A stretch of DNA of 64,000 nt from CAZKEW01 sp964558915 (GCA_964558915.1 CAZLFV010000001.1:80918-144917); one strand, 5' to 3'. Positions 1 through 9,493 are shown, counted from the first letter of the stretch. The notes: generated from the letters alone by a model not told the origin. Program-made: numbers and translations.

Positions 1-1114
1 GGTCCCCGAGTTTTCCAAAGAGTTTCAGGACCACATAGCTGCCGATGGGAGGGTGAGAGCGGTCGGGCGTTCCGCCACGCTGGCTGCGCCAGTTGGGAAT
101 ATTGCCGTTTGGATACTGGGTTTCCAGAATGGCCTTAACCGAGTCCTGGACGTGCCGCGCGCTTTCTACGGATAATTCAAGCGCACTCAGGAGTGAATCC
201 CATGCGAAAATGGCCCAATCGTCGGGCAGACTTGCGGAGTGGGGAACAACCCACGTCCGTCCCGCCGGCGCGTAAAGCAGCTGATGACCCGGTTGGTAGA
301 GAATCATCCAGAAAACGGTGTTCGTGATGGCCTCGGACAGGCCCTTAAAAGGACCTTCAGTTTTCACCCTGCTATTGTTGTAGCGTTCTTCCTCCTCCTC
401 GAGGAACGAGTCGATGGCATCCGCATTCTTATAACGATAAATGCGGTCGCTGACGGCCTTGGGGCTATCGCCAATTCCGGCGACAAAGTAAACTGAGTTT
501 TCTTTGGCCATAGAAAAAACGAGGGAAACGTCCTTTCCCTCTGGTGCCGTTCCCGGCTCTCCCCTTCTGTCAGTCCAGAAAAGGTAATGGACTTTTCTGC
601 TCCCTTCGCTTTCGCCCCGGACTTGGCCATCCGAAAGAAGCTGGTATTTCGCCCCAGCATTCCAGGGGAAATAATGCGCGATGTGAAGTTCCGCGTATAT
701 TGGGGCCCGGATGCGGCCGATGACGGTCTTTTCGTCCCGGCGAGACCACTCCAGCATCAGACTTTCCGAATTTTCGGCTGGCTTGATCAGGACAGGAGTG
801 TCGTCTCCCTGTTTGAAAGGAAGACTCAGGTCGGCTTTGATCCGTGCATACTGATTGTCGGGAGAATGGGGACCGACCTCGGAGACGAGGAAAAAGAGGT
901 CGTCCCCTTCAGCAATCTGGTTTTCTTTTTTCACTTTGACCGCAAAAGCAAATGCCACCTCCTTGCTGGGAGCAATCGCGAGCCCGAACCAATTCTTCCT
1001 GTCCAGGGCGCCAACATAAACATCTTTCCAGGGATAAAAAATTTCGGCCTGAAGCAGGGACACTGTCCCCAGAAAAACAAAAAGAGCGGCGGATGGCAAG
1101 ACCTGCTTTTTCAT
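1..1114 (-). CDS. Secreted glycoside hydrolase, MGH1/GH63-like (alpha/alpha)6 barrel, 3' part outside window
   Basis: The reading frame is open from an ATG at 1114 down to base 1, giving 371 visible residues; the C-terminus lies beyond the window. The first ~23 residues (MKKQVLPSAALFVFLG...) form a signal peptide, so the enzyme is exported. A beta-rich N-terminal half is followed by the start of a toroidal catalytic domain with FAWDSLLSAL (residues 303-312), PNGNIPNW (335-342) and RSHPPIGSYVVLKL near the cut end. These resemble the conserved strings of GH63/mannosylglycerate hydrolase-like enzymes. Substrate cannot be told; an alpha-glucoside or mannoside is plausible by family. The next gene downstream is not visible. 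Confidence 0.72.
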   Translation of the reverse strand, partial: MKKQVLPSAALFVFLGTVSLLQAEIFYPWKDVYVGALDRKNWFGLAIAPSKEVAFAFAVKVKKENQIAEGDDLFFLVSEVGPHSPDNQYARIKADLSLPFKQGDDTPVLIKPAENSESLMLEWSRRDEKTVIGRIRAPIYAELHIAHYFPWNAGAKYQLLSDGQVRGESEGSRKVHYLFWTDRRGEPGTAPEGKDVSLVFSMAKENSVYFVAGIGDSPKAVSDRIYRYKNADAIDSFLEEEEERYNNSRVKTEGPFKGLSEAITNTVFWMILYQPGHQLLYAPAGRTWVVPHSASLPDDWAIFAWDSLLSALELSVESARHVQDSVKAILETQYPNGNIPNWRSQRGGTPDRSHPPIGSYVVLKLFGKLGD

Positions 1115-1220
1115 GCCCTGATTATTTTTTATAACCACGGTTTCGTTCCTAATTTACGGCAAAACGGGAGATAAATCAACGCTGCTGGAGAGCGAGAATC
1201 ATGCTTTGGTCCCGGAGAAC

Positions 1221-2252
1221 TTATGAATCCAGGCGGGTGAGTCCGTATTTTCGGGCCCAATTATACGCCCGAGCGAGTTCGCTTCGTGTAATCCTCCTTG
1301 CGATCTCCGGGTATTCCATGGCCTTGTACTCCGGCCGGTACTGACCCATCAAATTGACGTAAGTCCCGGGCGAGAGATCCCGCGCGACAAACTTAATGAA
1401 ATCCTCGGTCCCGGACACGTTATTGGGCATGATGAGGTGCCTGAGCAGGACGCCCCTGACGGCGATTCCCTCGTCGTTGAGCTTGAGCTCTCCGACTTGG
1501 CGGTGCATTTCCTTGATGGCCAGCTTGGCAAAATACGGATAATTATAGGCACCGGATGAATATTTTGCCGAGAAAATGGGTTGCATATACTTAAGGTCGG
1601 GAAGATAGATATCGACAGCACCGTCAAGGAGCTGGAGGGTTTCAACCGTCTCGTAGCCGGACGTGTTATATACAAGCGGAACCTTCAGCCCGAGCGGAAT
1701 GGCCAGCTTGAGCGCTTTCATAATTCCCGGCAGGTAATGGGTAGGTGTTACAAGATTGATATTGTGGCAGCCGAAGCTCTGGACTTTGAGCATTGTTTCG
1801 GCCAGCTGGTTTTCTGATATCTCCACTCCTTCTCCTTGTATGCTGATACTATAATTCTGGCAGAAGAGACATCTCAGGTTACAGTTGGAAAAGAAGATTG
1901 TGCCAGATCCGCCCTTCCCGACAAGCGGCCGTTCTTCGCCAAAATGTGGGAACGCGCTCGCTATTTTGACTCTAGCGGTCGCTTGGCAGACTCCGGTTTC
2001 GCCTTTAGCTCTATTGACCCGGCAGTTCCTTGGGCAGAGGCGGCAGTCCTCGTAAAAAGCATAAAGCTTTTCGACGCGCTCGGAGAGAAGGCCTTTTCGC
2101 TCCAAATCGAGGAACCCGGGATAGTTCTTCCCGGCTCCGGCGCCTTCAAAATTGCTTTTTTTGGACCCCACTATGAATTGAGGTAGGCAGAAAGTTGAGC
2201 CGGCCATGATCAGAGAGCGGCTGAGAAAATGCCTCCGGGAGATTTGTTCCAT
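1221..2252 (-). CDS. Radical SAM protein of the PflX/AmmeMemoRadiSam-like family with twin-arginine leader
   Basis: This 343-residue protein carries the radical SAM CX3CX2C motif (C124, C128, C131 in CNLRCLFCQNY), which binds the 4Fe-4S cluster used to cleave S-adenosylmethionine. An upstream cysteine group (C70, C73, C77, C89) is typical of the PflX-like family, for which no substrate is established. The N-terminus MEQISRRHFLSRS followed by a short hydrophobic stretch matches a Tat leader. The start is supported by a GAGGA box upstream. It is divergent from the DUF362 ferredoxin gene across about 120 bp, and the two may share a redox role. The Tat leader is unusual for a SAM-dependent enzyme. 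Confidence 0.85.
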   Translation of the reverse strand: MEQISRRHFLSRSLIMAGSTFCLPQFIVGSKKSNFEGAGAGKNYPGFLDLERKGLLSERVEKLYAFYEDCRLCPRNCRVNRAKGETGVCQATARVKIASAFPHFGEERPLVGKGGSGTIFFSNCNLRCLFCQNYSISIQGEGVEISENQLAETMLKVQSFGCHNINLVTPTHYLPGIMKALKLAIPLGLKVPLVYNTSGYETVETLQLLDGAVDIYLPDLKYMQPIFSAKYSSGAYNYPYFAKLAIKEMHRQVGELKLNDEGIAVRGVLLRHLIMPNNVSGTEDFIKFVARDLSPGTYVNLMGQYRPEYKAMEYPEIARRITRSELARAYNWARKYGLTRLDS

Positions 2253-2322
2253 CTTTAACGCAGTCCTCGTATCCTTTTTACTAATAACGCATGAAGGCGA
2301 GACGTGTCAAATCTGCAAAAGA

Positions 2323-2350
2323 TTGAGGTTTTGAGCACGGATAATATAAA
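2323..2350 (+). promoter_or_regulatory. Candidate sigma-70 promoter for the DUF362 gene
   Basis: TTGAGG (2323-2328) and TATAAA (2345-2350) are separated by 16 bp and lie 21 bp before the ATG at 2372. The expected leader is about 15 nt with only a weak AGAGAA ribosome site. Confidence 0.45.
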
Positions 2351-2371
2351 ATGTTCCACCGATAGAGAACC

Positions 2372-3571
2372 ATGACGCCGGTTGAGCTCAAACCCAGAGT
2401 GGCGGTGGTCAGGTGCCCCGATTATGATCCAGGCAATCTCTCTCCCAGCATCCGCAGATGTCTCGACCTCCTCGGCGGTCTGAAATCATTCCTGGGGTCG
2501 AGCCGCCAGGTTTTTGTCAAAGTCAACCTTCTCTCTCCCTTGGCTTCGGTGGAGAGGGCAATCTTCACCCATCCCGCTTTTGTTCAAGTAGTTCTGTGCC
2601 TGCTCAAGGATTATGATATCGACATTACCGTGGGCGATGATTTACCTTCTGGCCAGGAAGATATCTTCGTCCCCAGTGGCTATCGCCAAGTTTGTGCCGA
2701 GCTGGGGATCCGACTGGTGAACCTTAAAGAGACAGGATTTGTGGAAATCCCGGTTCGGGGAGAAGTCCTGGACAAATGCTATGTCGCCCGCCCGGTTCTT
2801 GAGGCCGACGCAATTATCAACCTTCCCAAACTCAAAACTCATTCCTTTACTCTCTATACAGGAGCAGTGAAAAACATGTTCGGGGTCATGCCCCATGGAT
2901 TGAGAATTGGTTGCCACCGCCGCTTCGTCCGCAATGATGTCTTTTCGGAGATGCTGGTGGATCTATTTTCCTGCGTCCGTCCGCATTTAAGCGTTATGGA
3001 CGCTGTCATCGGGCATGAAGGCGAGGGTCCTTCGGCAGGGTCTCCCAAGAATATCGGGCTTGTTCTCGCCTCCTCTGACGGAGTCGCTTTGGACGCGGCC
3101 GCAACCAGAATTGTCGGCTATGAACCCTTGCGGATCTACACAACCCATTATGCTCACGAACGGGGGCTGGGCGTGGGCGATATCGATGCTTTGGAAATTG
3201 CCGGAGACAAGCTTGAAGATGTCGAAGTCAAGGACTTTAAACATTCTGCCTTTGCCGTCAGCCTATTCAGGCGAAGACTGCCATCGTTCCTATATGCCTA
3301 TATTCAGGGCCAACTGAGTTTGATTCCCGAGGTCATAAGTTCAAGGTGCACGGCCTGCTCAGAATGCGTGAACATTTGCCCCGCGCGAGCCATCAGTGTT
3401 CTTCAGGAAGCAGCCTGGATTGATGAGAAAAAATGCATCCACTGTCTGTGCTGCCATGAGATCTGCCGCTTCAGGGCTCTCCGGCTGAAGCAATTTCCCT
3501 TGGGCAGGTTGTTGAGGACAGGGAGTGCGATTTATGGTCAGGCCGCTTCGGCGGTGCGGAGATTATTATGA
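2372..3571 (+). CDS. DUF362 protein with C-terminal 2x[4Fe-4S] ferredoxin domain
   Basis: The 399-residue protein has a DUF362 domain over about residues 1-320. A bacterial-type ferredoxin module follows, with two cysteine clusters: CTACSECVNICPARAI and CIHCLCCHEICRFRAL. DUF362 proteins are common in anaerobes next to iron-sulfur enzymes and have no settled reaction. The tandem clusters indicate electron transfer. There is no signal peptide, so it is cytoplasmic. It stands alone, divergent from the radical SAM gene, and is followed after ~80 bp by an M20 peptidase. Confidence 0.85.
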   Translation: MTPVELKPRVAVVRCPDYDPGNLSPSIRRCLDLLGGLKSFLGSSRQVFVKVNLLSPLASVERAIFTHPAFVQVVLCLLKDYDIDITVGDDLPSGQEDIFVPSGYRQVCAELGIRLVNLKETGFVEIPVRGEVLDKCYVARPVLEADAIINLPKLKTHSFTLYTGAVKNMFGVMPHGLRIGCHRRFVRNDVFSEMLVDLFSCVRPHLSVMDAVIGHEGEGPSAGSPKNIGLVLASSDGVALDAAATRIVGYEPLRIYTTHYAHERGLGVGDIDALEIAGDKLEDVEVKDFKHSAFAVSLFRRRLPSFLYAYIQGQLSLIPEVISSRCTACSECVNICPARAISVLQEAAWIDEKKCIHCLCCHEICRFRALRLKQFPLGRLLRTGSAIYGQAASAVRRLL

Positions 3572-3653
3572 ATTTATAGATCCATTTGATATTTTTGAGT
3601 GAGTGCATTTCCTGCCGAGCTGTGATACATTAAGAGCTGCCGGAGGCTCGAAA

Positions 3654-4784
3654 ATGGATTTCAACCTTTATTTTAAGTCCCGCCAGGGAGAGATGGTCAA
3701 CCTTCTGAAAAATATGGTTGTCCGGGAGTCTCCCTCTCAAGATAAAAAAGCCGTCGATGCGTGTTCCTCTTTTGTGACAGGGGAATTGAGAAAGGTCGGC
3801 GCTAAAATCACCCGCTTCCCGCAGAAGCGGACTGGAGACCTCTATCTGGCTGAATATCCCGCCTCAGCTAAAGTGGCGAAAGAAGGCCAGGTTCTTCTTC
3901 TCACCCATATAGATACGGTCTGGCCCGTTGGTAAGATCGTGAAAATGCCGTTTTTCATCTCCGGGAGCAAGGTTTTTGGTCCGGGTGTTTTGGACATGAA
4001 AGCCGGACTGGTGATGGTGCTTTTCGCCCTCAAAGCTCTCCATCAGCTGGGTCTCCGGCCGGCCAGAAGGATTGCCCTGTTCATAAATTCTGCGGAGGAG
4101 ATCGGAGCCGAAAGTTCTGAAGCTATGATCCTGCGGCTGGCCAAAAGATCGACCTATGTCCTCTGTCTGGAGCCCGCCCTTCCCGGCGGCGGCTTAAAAA
4201 CGCAGCGCAAGGGCCGGCTTGTCGTCCGTGTTGACGTGAAAGGCAAAGCCGCTCATGCAGGCACCCCGGAAAAAGGGATCAATGCCGTCGACGAGTTGAT
4301 GGCTCAGCTCCGCCGGCTTAAAAGGCTGGCAGTTAGTGGAGTGACGATGAACATTGGCCAGATTGGCGGCGGCGAAAAAGCCAACATTGTCGCTGAAAAG
4401 GCCTGGGCTGCACTGGACTGGAGATTCTGGAATACCAGGCAGCTGGACAGGATTAAGAAAACGTCCAAACAGCTCCTGGCGACGGTCCCCGGCGCAAAAA
4501 TCAAATGCTCCATGGAGAGCCTCACCCCGCCGATGGAAAAAACGAAGCCATCGGCCGAGCTCCTTGCCGAGGTGAGAAAAATCGCGTCGTCGTTGGATAT
4601 CACCCTTGAAGACGGAAGAACAGGCGGCGGTTCGGATGCTTCCCTGGCCTCCAGCCTCGGAATCCCCACCTTGGACGGCCTGGGGCCGGATGGCGAAGGG
4701 ATTCATGCCGAAAACGAGCATCTCCTGCTCCCCTCGCTCATTCAGAGGACGGCTTTGCTTACGGAGATCTTGCGACAGCTTTGA
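3654..4784 (+). CDS. M20 family zinc metallopeptidase, glutamate carboxypeptidase-like
   Basis: The start at 3654 is chosen over an in-frame GTG at 3603 because CGGAGG (3641-3646) sits 7 bp upstream and the protein then begins MDFNLYF; length is 376 residues. The co-catalytic zinc site of the M20A family is complete: HID in LLLTHIDTVWP, the bridging D in GPGVLDMKAG, the catalytic pair in NSAEEIGAE, a ligand E in CLEPAL and a final H in GIHAENE. These enzymes remove C-terminal amino acids from peptides or folates. No leader peptide is seen, so action is probably cytoplasmic. It may supply amino acids together with the other peptidases of the window. Confidence 0.87.
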   Translation: MDFNLYFKSRQGEMVNLLKNMVVRESPSQDKKAVDACSSFVTGELRKVGAKITRFPQKRTGDLYLAEYPASAKVAKEGQVLLLTHIDTVWPVGKIVKMPFFISGSKVFGPGVLDMKAGLVMVLFALKALHQLGLRPARRIALFINSAEEIGAESSEAMILRLAKRSTYVLCLEPALPGGGLKTQRKGRLVVRVDVKGKAAHAGTPEKGINAVDELMAQLRRLKRLAVSGVTMNIGQIGGGEKANIVAEKAWAALDWRFWNTRQLDRIKKTSKQLLATVPGAKIKCSMESLTPPMEKTKPSAELLAEVRKIASSLDITLEDGRTGGGSDASLASSLGIPTLDGLGPDGEGIHAENEHLLLPSLIQRTALLTEILRQL

Positions 4785-4854
4785 TTGACTCTCGGGGCGA
4801 ATTCTGTTAATTTAATTTCTCATATCATTTTCGTTTTCTTGAACGGAGGCATTC

Positions 4855-6000
4855 ATGATAAAAAAATATTACCTTCTCTCCCCGGGCCCGACCCCGGTGC
4901 CTGAGAGTGTCCTAGCGACCGCGGCGGAACCGATCATTCATCACAGGACTCCTGAGTTTTCCAAGATTTTCATGGAGACGACCGAAGGCATTAAGCATGT
5001 CTTTGGGACCAAAGAGGATGTCTTTATCCTCACTTCCTCAGGCACGGGCGCTATGGAGACTGCCATTGTGAACACGCTCAGCCCTGGCGATAAAGTCATT
5101 AGCATAAACGGAGGAAAGTTCGGCGAACGGTGGGGCAATATTTGCCGAGCTTATGGCATCAACTGCAAGGAGATCGTCCTCGAATGGGGAAAGGATTTCA
5201 CCAAAGAACAGTTGGAGGCGGAACTCAAAGCCAATCCGGATGTCAAGGCGGTTTTTGCGACTCTTTCTGAAACATCCAGCGGAGCAGTCTATGATATCCA
5301 GGGATATGGGGGAGTTGTCGAAAAAACTGAGGCCATCTTGGTCGTCGACGGCATCTCGGGAATCGCTGCTACGCCGTGCCCGATGGACGAATGGAAGGTC
5401 GATGTCATGGTTTCCGGCTCCCAGAAGTCGTTCATGATACCTCCGGGGCTGGCCTATATCGCTTTTGGCCAGAAAGCCTGGAAGTTCGTCGGAAACTCCA
5501 AGCTGCCCAAGTTCTATTTTGATGCCGTTAAGGCCAAGAAGAACCTGGAAAAGCAAACAACACCATGGACGCCTGCTATCTCGCTTATTATCCAACAGAA
5601 AAAATCTCTGGATATTATCAAGAGCATGGGTTTGGAAAGACTCTATAACCATCACCGCATCCTGGGCGAAGCGACTCGAGCCGGAGTAAAGGCCCTCAAC
5701 CTGGAGCTCCTAGCTCAGAGGCCTGGCAATATCCTGACAGCCGTGAAAACTCCTCCAGGAATTGACGGTGCCAAGCTGGTCAAAACCATGCAGGGCAAGT
5801 ATATGGCCTATATTGCCGGTGCTCAGGACCCGAACAAAGGAAAATTCTTCAGGATAGCCCACCTGGGTTACATGGGAGGCTTTGACGTCATCACGGCCCT
5901 GAGCGCTCTGGAACTGACTCTGGCCGACCTGGGGTATAAGTTTGAGATGGGAAGCTCGGCCCGGGCTGCTGAGCCCATCATCAGGGAGAATTGGATATGA
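4855..6000 (+). CDS. Class V aminotransferase (alanine-glyoxylate/serine-pyruvate type)
   Basis: This is a 381-residue PLP enzyme of the alanine-glyoxylate aminotransferase group. The N-terminal LLSPGPTPVP motif, the cofactor aspartate D165 (ILVVDGISG) and the Schiff-base lysine K191 (VSGSQKSFMIPPG) are present. GGAGG lies six bases before the ATG. The stop overlaps the start of serA (ATGA). In several lineages lacking SerC, enzymes of this group form a serine-making pair with SerA, so it may act on 3-phosphohydroxypyruvate. That role is inferred from context; alanine/serine:glyoxylate exchange is the alternative. No serB is seen nearby. Confidence 0.86.
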   Translation: MIKKYYLLSPGPTPVPESVLATAAEPIIHHRTPEFSKIFMETTEGIKHVFGTKEDVFILTSSGTGAMETAIVNTLSPGDKVISINGGKFGERWGNICRAYGINCKEIVLEWGKDFTKEQLEAELKANPDVKAVFATLSETSSGAVYDIQGYGGVVEKTEAILVVDGISGIAATPCPMDEWKVDVMVSGSQKSFMIPPGLAYIAFGQKAWKFVGNSKLPKFYFDAVKAKKNLEKQTTPWTPAISLIIQQKKSLDIIKSMGLERLYNHHRILGEATRAGVKALNLELLAQRPGNILTAVKTPPGIDGAKLVKTMQGKYMAYIAGAQDPNKGKFFRIAHLGYMGGFDVITALSALELTLADLGYKFEMGSSARAAEPIIRENWI

Positions 6001-6896
6001 AAAAGATTCTTGTTGCAGATTCCCTTGACAAAGAAGCGCTGGACGAGTTGAAGGCCGTGCCCGGGTTTGATCTCACGGTCAAAACGGGCATGGATGAGGC
6101 CGCTCTCGTCGATACGATTCCTGGCTACAACGCTATCGTCGTCCGCAGCGCCACAAAAGTGACCAAGAAAGTGATTGATGCCGCCGCCGGTCTGGAGATG
6201 ATTGTCCGGGCGGGCATCGGCCTGGACAATGTCGATGCGGCGGCCGCCAAAGAAAAGGGCATTAGAGTCGCCAACACGCCGGCCGCTACCACGATATCGG
6301 TGGCCGAGCTCACCTTCGGCCTGATGTTGAGCGCCGTCCGCCAGCTCGGAAGAGCCAACCTGTCGATGAAGCAGCATAAATGGGAAAAGAAGGTCATGTC
6401 CGGAACCGAGTTATACGGAAAAACGCTAGGAATCGTTGGCGCCGGCCGTATCGGCCTCGCTGTCGCGGCGAGAGCCCTGGCCTTCGGGATGAAAGTCCTT
6501 GCCTACGACATCATCGAGATCGAAACAACGCTTGACGTAAAACAGGTTACGCTGGACGAGCTCCTGGCTCAGGCGGATATCATCACGCTTCATATCCCTA
6601 AGCAGCCAAAGTATGTCATTTCGAGGGATGAGATCCAAAAGATGAAAAACGGGGTGATCATCATCAACGCTGCTCGTGGAGGTGCTGTCGACGAGAAGGC
6701 CTTGCTCGAAGCCTTGAATACCGGGAAAGTCCGGGCTGCCGCCTTTGATGTGTATGAGAAAGAGCCGCCGGAGGATTTTTCCTTCATCGACCATCCCAAT
6801 GTCATCGCCTTGCCCCACATCGGCGCCGCGGCTGAAGAAGGGCAGAAACGGGCGGGGTTCGAAGTCGTCAGAATCCTGAAGGAAAAATTGCGCTGA
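5997..6896 (+). CDS. serA: D-3-phosphoglycerate dehydrogenase, short form
   Basis: The protein oxidises 3-phosphoglycerate to 3-phosphohydroxypyruvate with NAD, the entry step of serine synthesis. The start is the ATG of an ATGA overlap with the aminotransferase stop; a TTG two codons earlier is less likely. At 299 residues it contains the D-2-hydroxyacid dehydrogenase fold with a dinucleotide-binding GIVGAGRIGLAVA, INAARGGAVDE and the catalytic H in LPHIGAAAEEG. It lacks the C-terminal ACT/regulatory domain of longer SerA proteins, so serine feedback of the usual kind is not expected. Another 2-hydroxyacid substrate is possible. Confidence 0.86.
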   Translation: MKKILVADSLDKEALDELKAVPGFDLTVKTGMDEAALVDTIPGYNAIVVRSATKVTKKVIDAAAGLEMIVRAGIGLDNVDAAAAKEKGIRVANTPAATTISVAELTFGLMLSAVRQLGRANLSMKQHKWEKKVMSGTELYGKTLGIVGAGRIGLAVAARALAFGMKVLAYDIIEIETTLDVKQVTLDELLAQADIITLHIPKQPKYVISRDEIQKMKNGVIIINAARGGAVDEKALLEALNTGKVRAAAFDVYEKEPPEDFSFIDHPNVIALPHIGAAAEEGQKRAGFEVVRILKEKLR

Positions 6897-6940
6897 GCCC
6901 GGATATCTGGAATTAGAATCTTAATCAAAACGGAGAACAA

Positions 6941-8266
6941 ATGGCCGAAATTCAGCCTTTCAAAGGCCTTCGCTATAACACGAAAAAGGTTGACCTAAAA
7001 AATGTCATTACCGAGCCCTATGACCGGATTACACCGGCGATGCAGGAAGCTTATTACAAGAGAAGTCTTTATAATATCGTCCGCATTATCCTGGGAAAAG
7101 ACGATGATCCCGAGCTTGCCGAAAAGGATAAGTATGCCCGGGCTGATTTTTACCTAAAACGATGGGAAAAAGAGGGTTTATTTGTCCGCGAGGACAAAAA
7201 AGCGGTCTATGTTTATGACCAGGAATACACGGTGAATGGCACCGCCAAAAAAAGGCGCGGCCTCATCGCCAGGGTCAAGCTGGAAGATTTTGCCTCCAAG
7301 AGAGTTCTGCCCCACGAAAAAACATTTCCCAAACACAAAGAGGACCGGCTCAGGCTGTTGCGCGCCACGCACACGAACACTGAGCAGGTTTTTCTTCTCT
7401 ACACCGATGACAATAAAAAAGTGGGCCGGGCCATCGAACGGGCGCTCGAAAAAGCAGAGCTGGCCGGAGATGTCCGGGATGAGGATGGCCATCGGAACCG
7501 ACTGTGGGCGATCAAAAATGAAAACGACATCAGCCGCATCCAGCGGACCATGGCAGATAAAATTCTAATCATCGCCGACGGCCATCACCGCTACGAGACT
7601 TCGCTCAATTACCGGCGGGAAATGCTCCAGAAGCTCCGGTCCGCCAAAGGAGACGAGGCCTTCAACTATATTATGATGACTCTCTTTGACCTCAATGACC
7701 CCGGCCTTGTCATTCTCCCGACCTACCGTTTTGTCAGAGGCCTGGAGAAATTTAGCCAGGAGGATTTTAAAACCCTCTTTTCCACGGATTTTGAAATCTC
7801 TGAGCTCGCCGAGGTCTCTGTTTCCGACCAACCCGCTTTGGCCAAGGTCCGCGCCAAAATAGATAAAGAGAGCCATACCTTTGGCGCTTTCTTCGTCGGC
7901 TCAAAAAAAGTTTTTCTGCTGCGTCTTAAATCCGAGGAGATTCTGGATAAGGAGGTTGACCCGGGAAAATCTGCGGAATGGAGAAGACTGGACGTCGCTA
8001 TCCTCCATTCTCTAATCATTGATAAGCTGGCAGTCTTTACCGAGAAGCCTTTCGTCCAGGATGAGCAGGTCGGGTATATCCGGAACCTGCAGGAAGGATT
8101 AAAGAAGGTCGCCGACGGCGAATGGCAGGTGATCTTCCTCCTCAAGCCGTGTTCCCTTCAGCAGATCAGACAGGTCGTGGAGAAGGGCGAGCTTATGCCC
8201 CACAAATCCACAGACTTCTTTCCCAAACTGAAGTCGGGACTCGTGCTTAACCCGTTGGAGGATTAG
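6941..8266 (+). CDS. DUF1015 family protein
   Basis: A 441-residue cytoplasmic protein covering the whole DUF1015 family, with the hallmark strings KGLRYN near the N-terminus, PHEKTFPKHKEDRL and IIADGHHRYETSL. No reaction is established for the family. It lies 44 bp after serA with the same orientation and 30 bp before a cysteine desulfurase gene. Co-occurrence with serine-pathway genes is suggestive of a linked role, but that is inference from position only. Confidence 0.85.
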   Translation: MAEIQPFKGLRYNTKKVDLKNVITEPYDRITPAMQEAYYKRSLYNIVRIILGKDDDPELAEKDKYARADFYLKRWEKEGLFVREDKKAVYVYDQEYTVNGTAKKRRGLIARVKLEDFASKRVLPHEKTFPKHKEDRLRLLRATHTNTEQVFLLYTDDNKKVGRAIERALEKAELAGDVRDEDGHRNRLWAIKNENDISRIQRTMADKILIIADGHHRYETSLNYRREMLQKLRSAKGDEAFNYIMMTLFDLNDPGLVILPTYRFVRGLEKFSQEDFKTLFSTDFEISELAEVSVSDQPALAKVRAKIDKESHTFGAFFVGSKKVFLLRLKSEEILDKEVDPGKSAEWRRLDVAILHSLIIDKLAVFTEKPFVQDEQVGYIRNLQEGLKKVADGEWQVIFLLKPCSLQQIRQVVEKGELMPHKSTDFFPKLKSGLVLNPLED

Positions 8267-8296
8267 CCCAAAACCGCGAAAAAATTAGGAAACACG

Positions 8297-9454
8297 ATGG
8301 TCTATCTTGATAACAATGCGACAACGCCACTGGATTCAGCCGTGGCCGAAAAGATGTGCTGGTTTCTTAAGGAGCATTTCGGAAACCCGTCTTCGCTTTA
8401 TCCTATCGGAAGAGCTGTCAGGGACATCATCACAGAGGCGAGGGAGACGGTCGCGAAGGCCCTGGCCGCGCACCGCAACGAAATTATATTCACGGGCTCA
8501 GGGACAGAGTCGGACAATTTTGCCATTCGCGGAGTGATCGACACGTTTCCCGAGAAGAACGAGATCATCACCTCGACCATCGAGCATCTTGCCGTCCTCC
8601 GGGTGGCCAATTATCTGGAAAAAAAAGGAGTCAAGGTCACTTATGTGCCCGTTGACCGGCTGGGAACAGTGGACCTTGATTTCCTCAAGGATTCGATCAC
8701 GCCACGAACGGCCCTCATCTCGATTATGCTGGCCAATAATGAAATTGGGACGATCCAGCCGATTGAACAGATTGTGAAAATTGCCCGGGACAAAGGTGTC
8801 TTAGTGCACACAGATGCCGTCCAAGCCTTTGGAAAAATGGACCTGAACGTCGAGAAACTCGGTGTTGACCTTCTTTCCGTGTCCGCCCACAAAATTTATG
8901 GGCCTAAGGGCGTAGGCGCTCTATATGTCCGTAGGGGAGTCGATATTTGCCCGTTCATCCAGGGAGGGCATCAAGAACGGGGGATGCGGGCGGGCACAGA
9001 AAACACAATCGGAATTGTCGGGTTCGGGGAATCGGCACGGATTTTGATGGAAAGAGGCAGAAAAGACAGGGACAGGATAGAAAGGCTCGCTGAGTCATTG
9101 AAAAAAGGGATCGAGGCGACCATCCCCAAAACGAAGTTCAACGGACATCCCGATAAAAGGGTCAAGAATACTCTGAACTTTTCTTTCCTCGGCCTCGAGG
9201 CGGAAGCTATCCTTCTGGCTTTGGCGACCAAGGGGATTTGCGTTTCCACCGGCTCGGCCTGTTCGGAAGAATCCGAAGATGTCTCTCATGTCCTCCTGTC
9301 CATAGGGCTGCGGCCTGAAATCGCGCGTTCCTCGGTCAGGATGTCTCTTGGCCGGTTCAACACGGACGAAGATATCCAGGTAGTTCTCCGGGAGCTTCCA
9401 GGGATAATCGAGAAGCTCCGGCAGATATCCGCTTTTGAACCGGATGAGGAATAG
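8297..9454 (+). CDS. Cysteine desulfurase, IscS/NifS family
   Basis: The 385-residue PLP enzyme removes sulfur from cysteine and holds it as a persulfide for iron-sulfur cluster or thio-nucleoside synthesis. Visible elements are YLDNNATTP at the N-terminus, the cofactor-stacking H97 (STIEHLAV), the Schiff-base lysine K199 (VSAHKIYGPKG) and the persulfide cysteine C322 in STGSACSEES. The active-site loop lacks the long insertion of SufS-like group II enzymes, so it is group I. No IscU or thiI gene follows. It is the last gene of the serine-linked cluster. Confidence 0.9.
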   Translation: MVYLDNNATTPLDSAVAEKMCWFLKEHFGNPSSLYPIGRAVRDIITEARETVAKALAAHRNEIIFTGSGTESDNFAIRGVIDTFPEKNEIITSTIEHLAVLRVANYLEKKGVKVTYVPVDRLGTVDLDFLKDSITPRTALISIMLANNEIGTIQPIEQIVKIARDKGVLVHTDAVQAFGKMDLNVEKLGVDLLSVSAHKIYGPKGVGALYVRRGVDICPFIQGGHQERGMRAGTENTIGIVGFGESARILMERGRKDRDRIERLAESLKKGIEATIPKTKFNGHPDKRVKNTLNFSFLGLEAEAILLALATKGICVSTGSACSEESEDVSHVLLSIGLRPEIARSSVRMSLGRFNTDEDIQVVLRELPGIIEKLRQISAFEPDEE

Positions 9455-9493
9455 GGGCCGGTTCCCCTCCTTAAAGAACTCGCTGCTGCAGTC

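Noticed and set aside
587..1174. 195-codon plus-strand open frame at the left edge
   Set aside because: The opposite strand encodes a continuous secreted glycoside hydrolase through this whole region.
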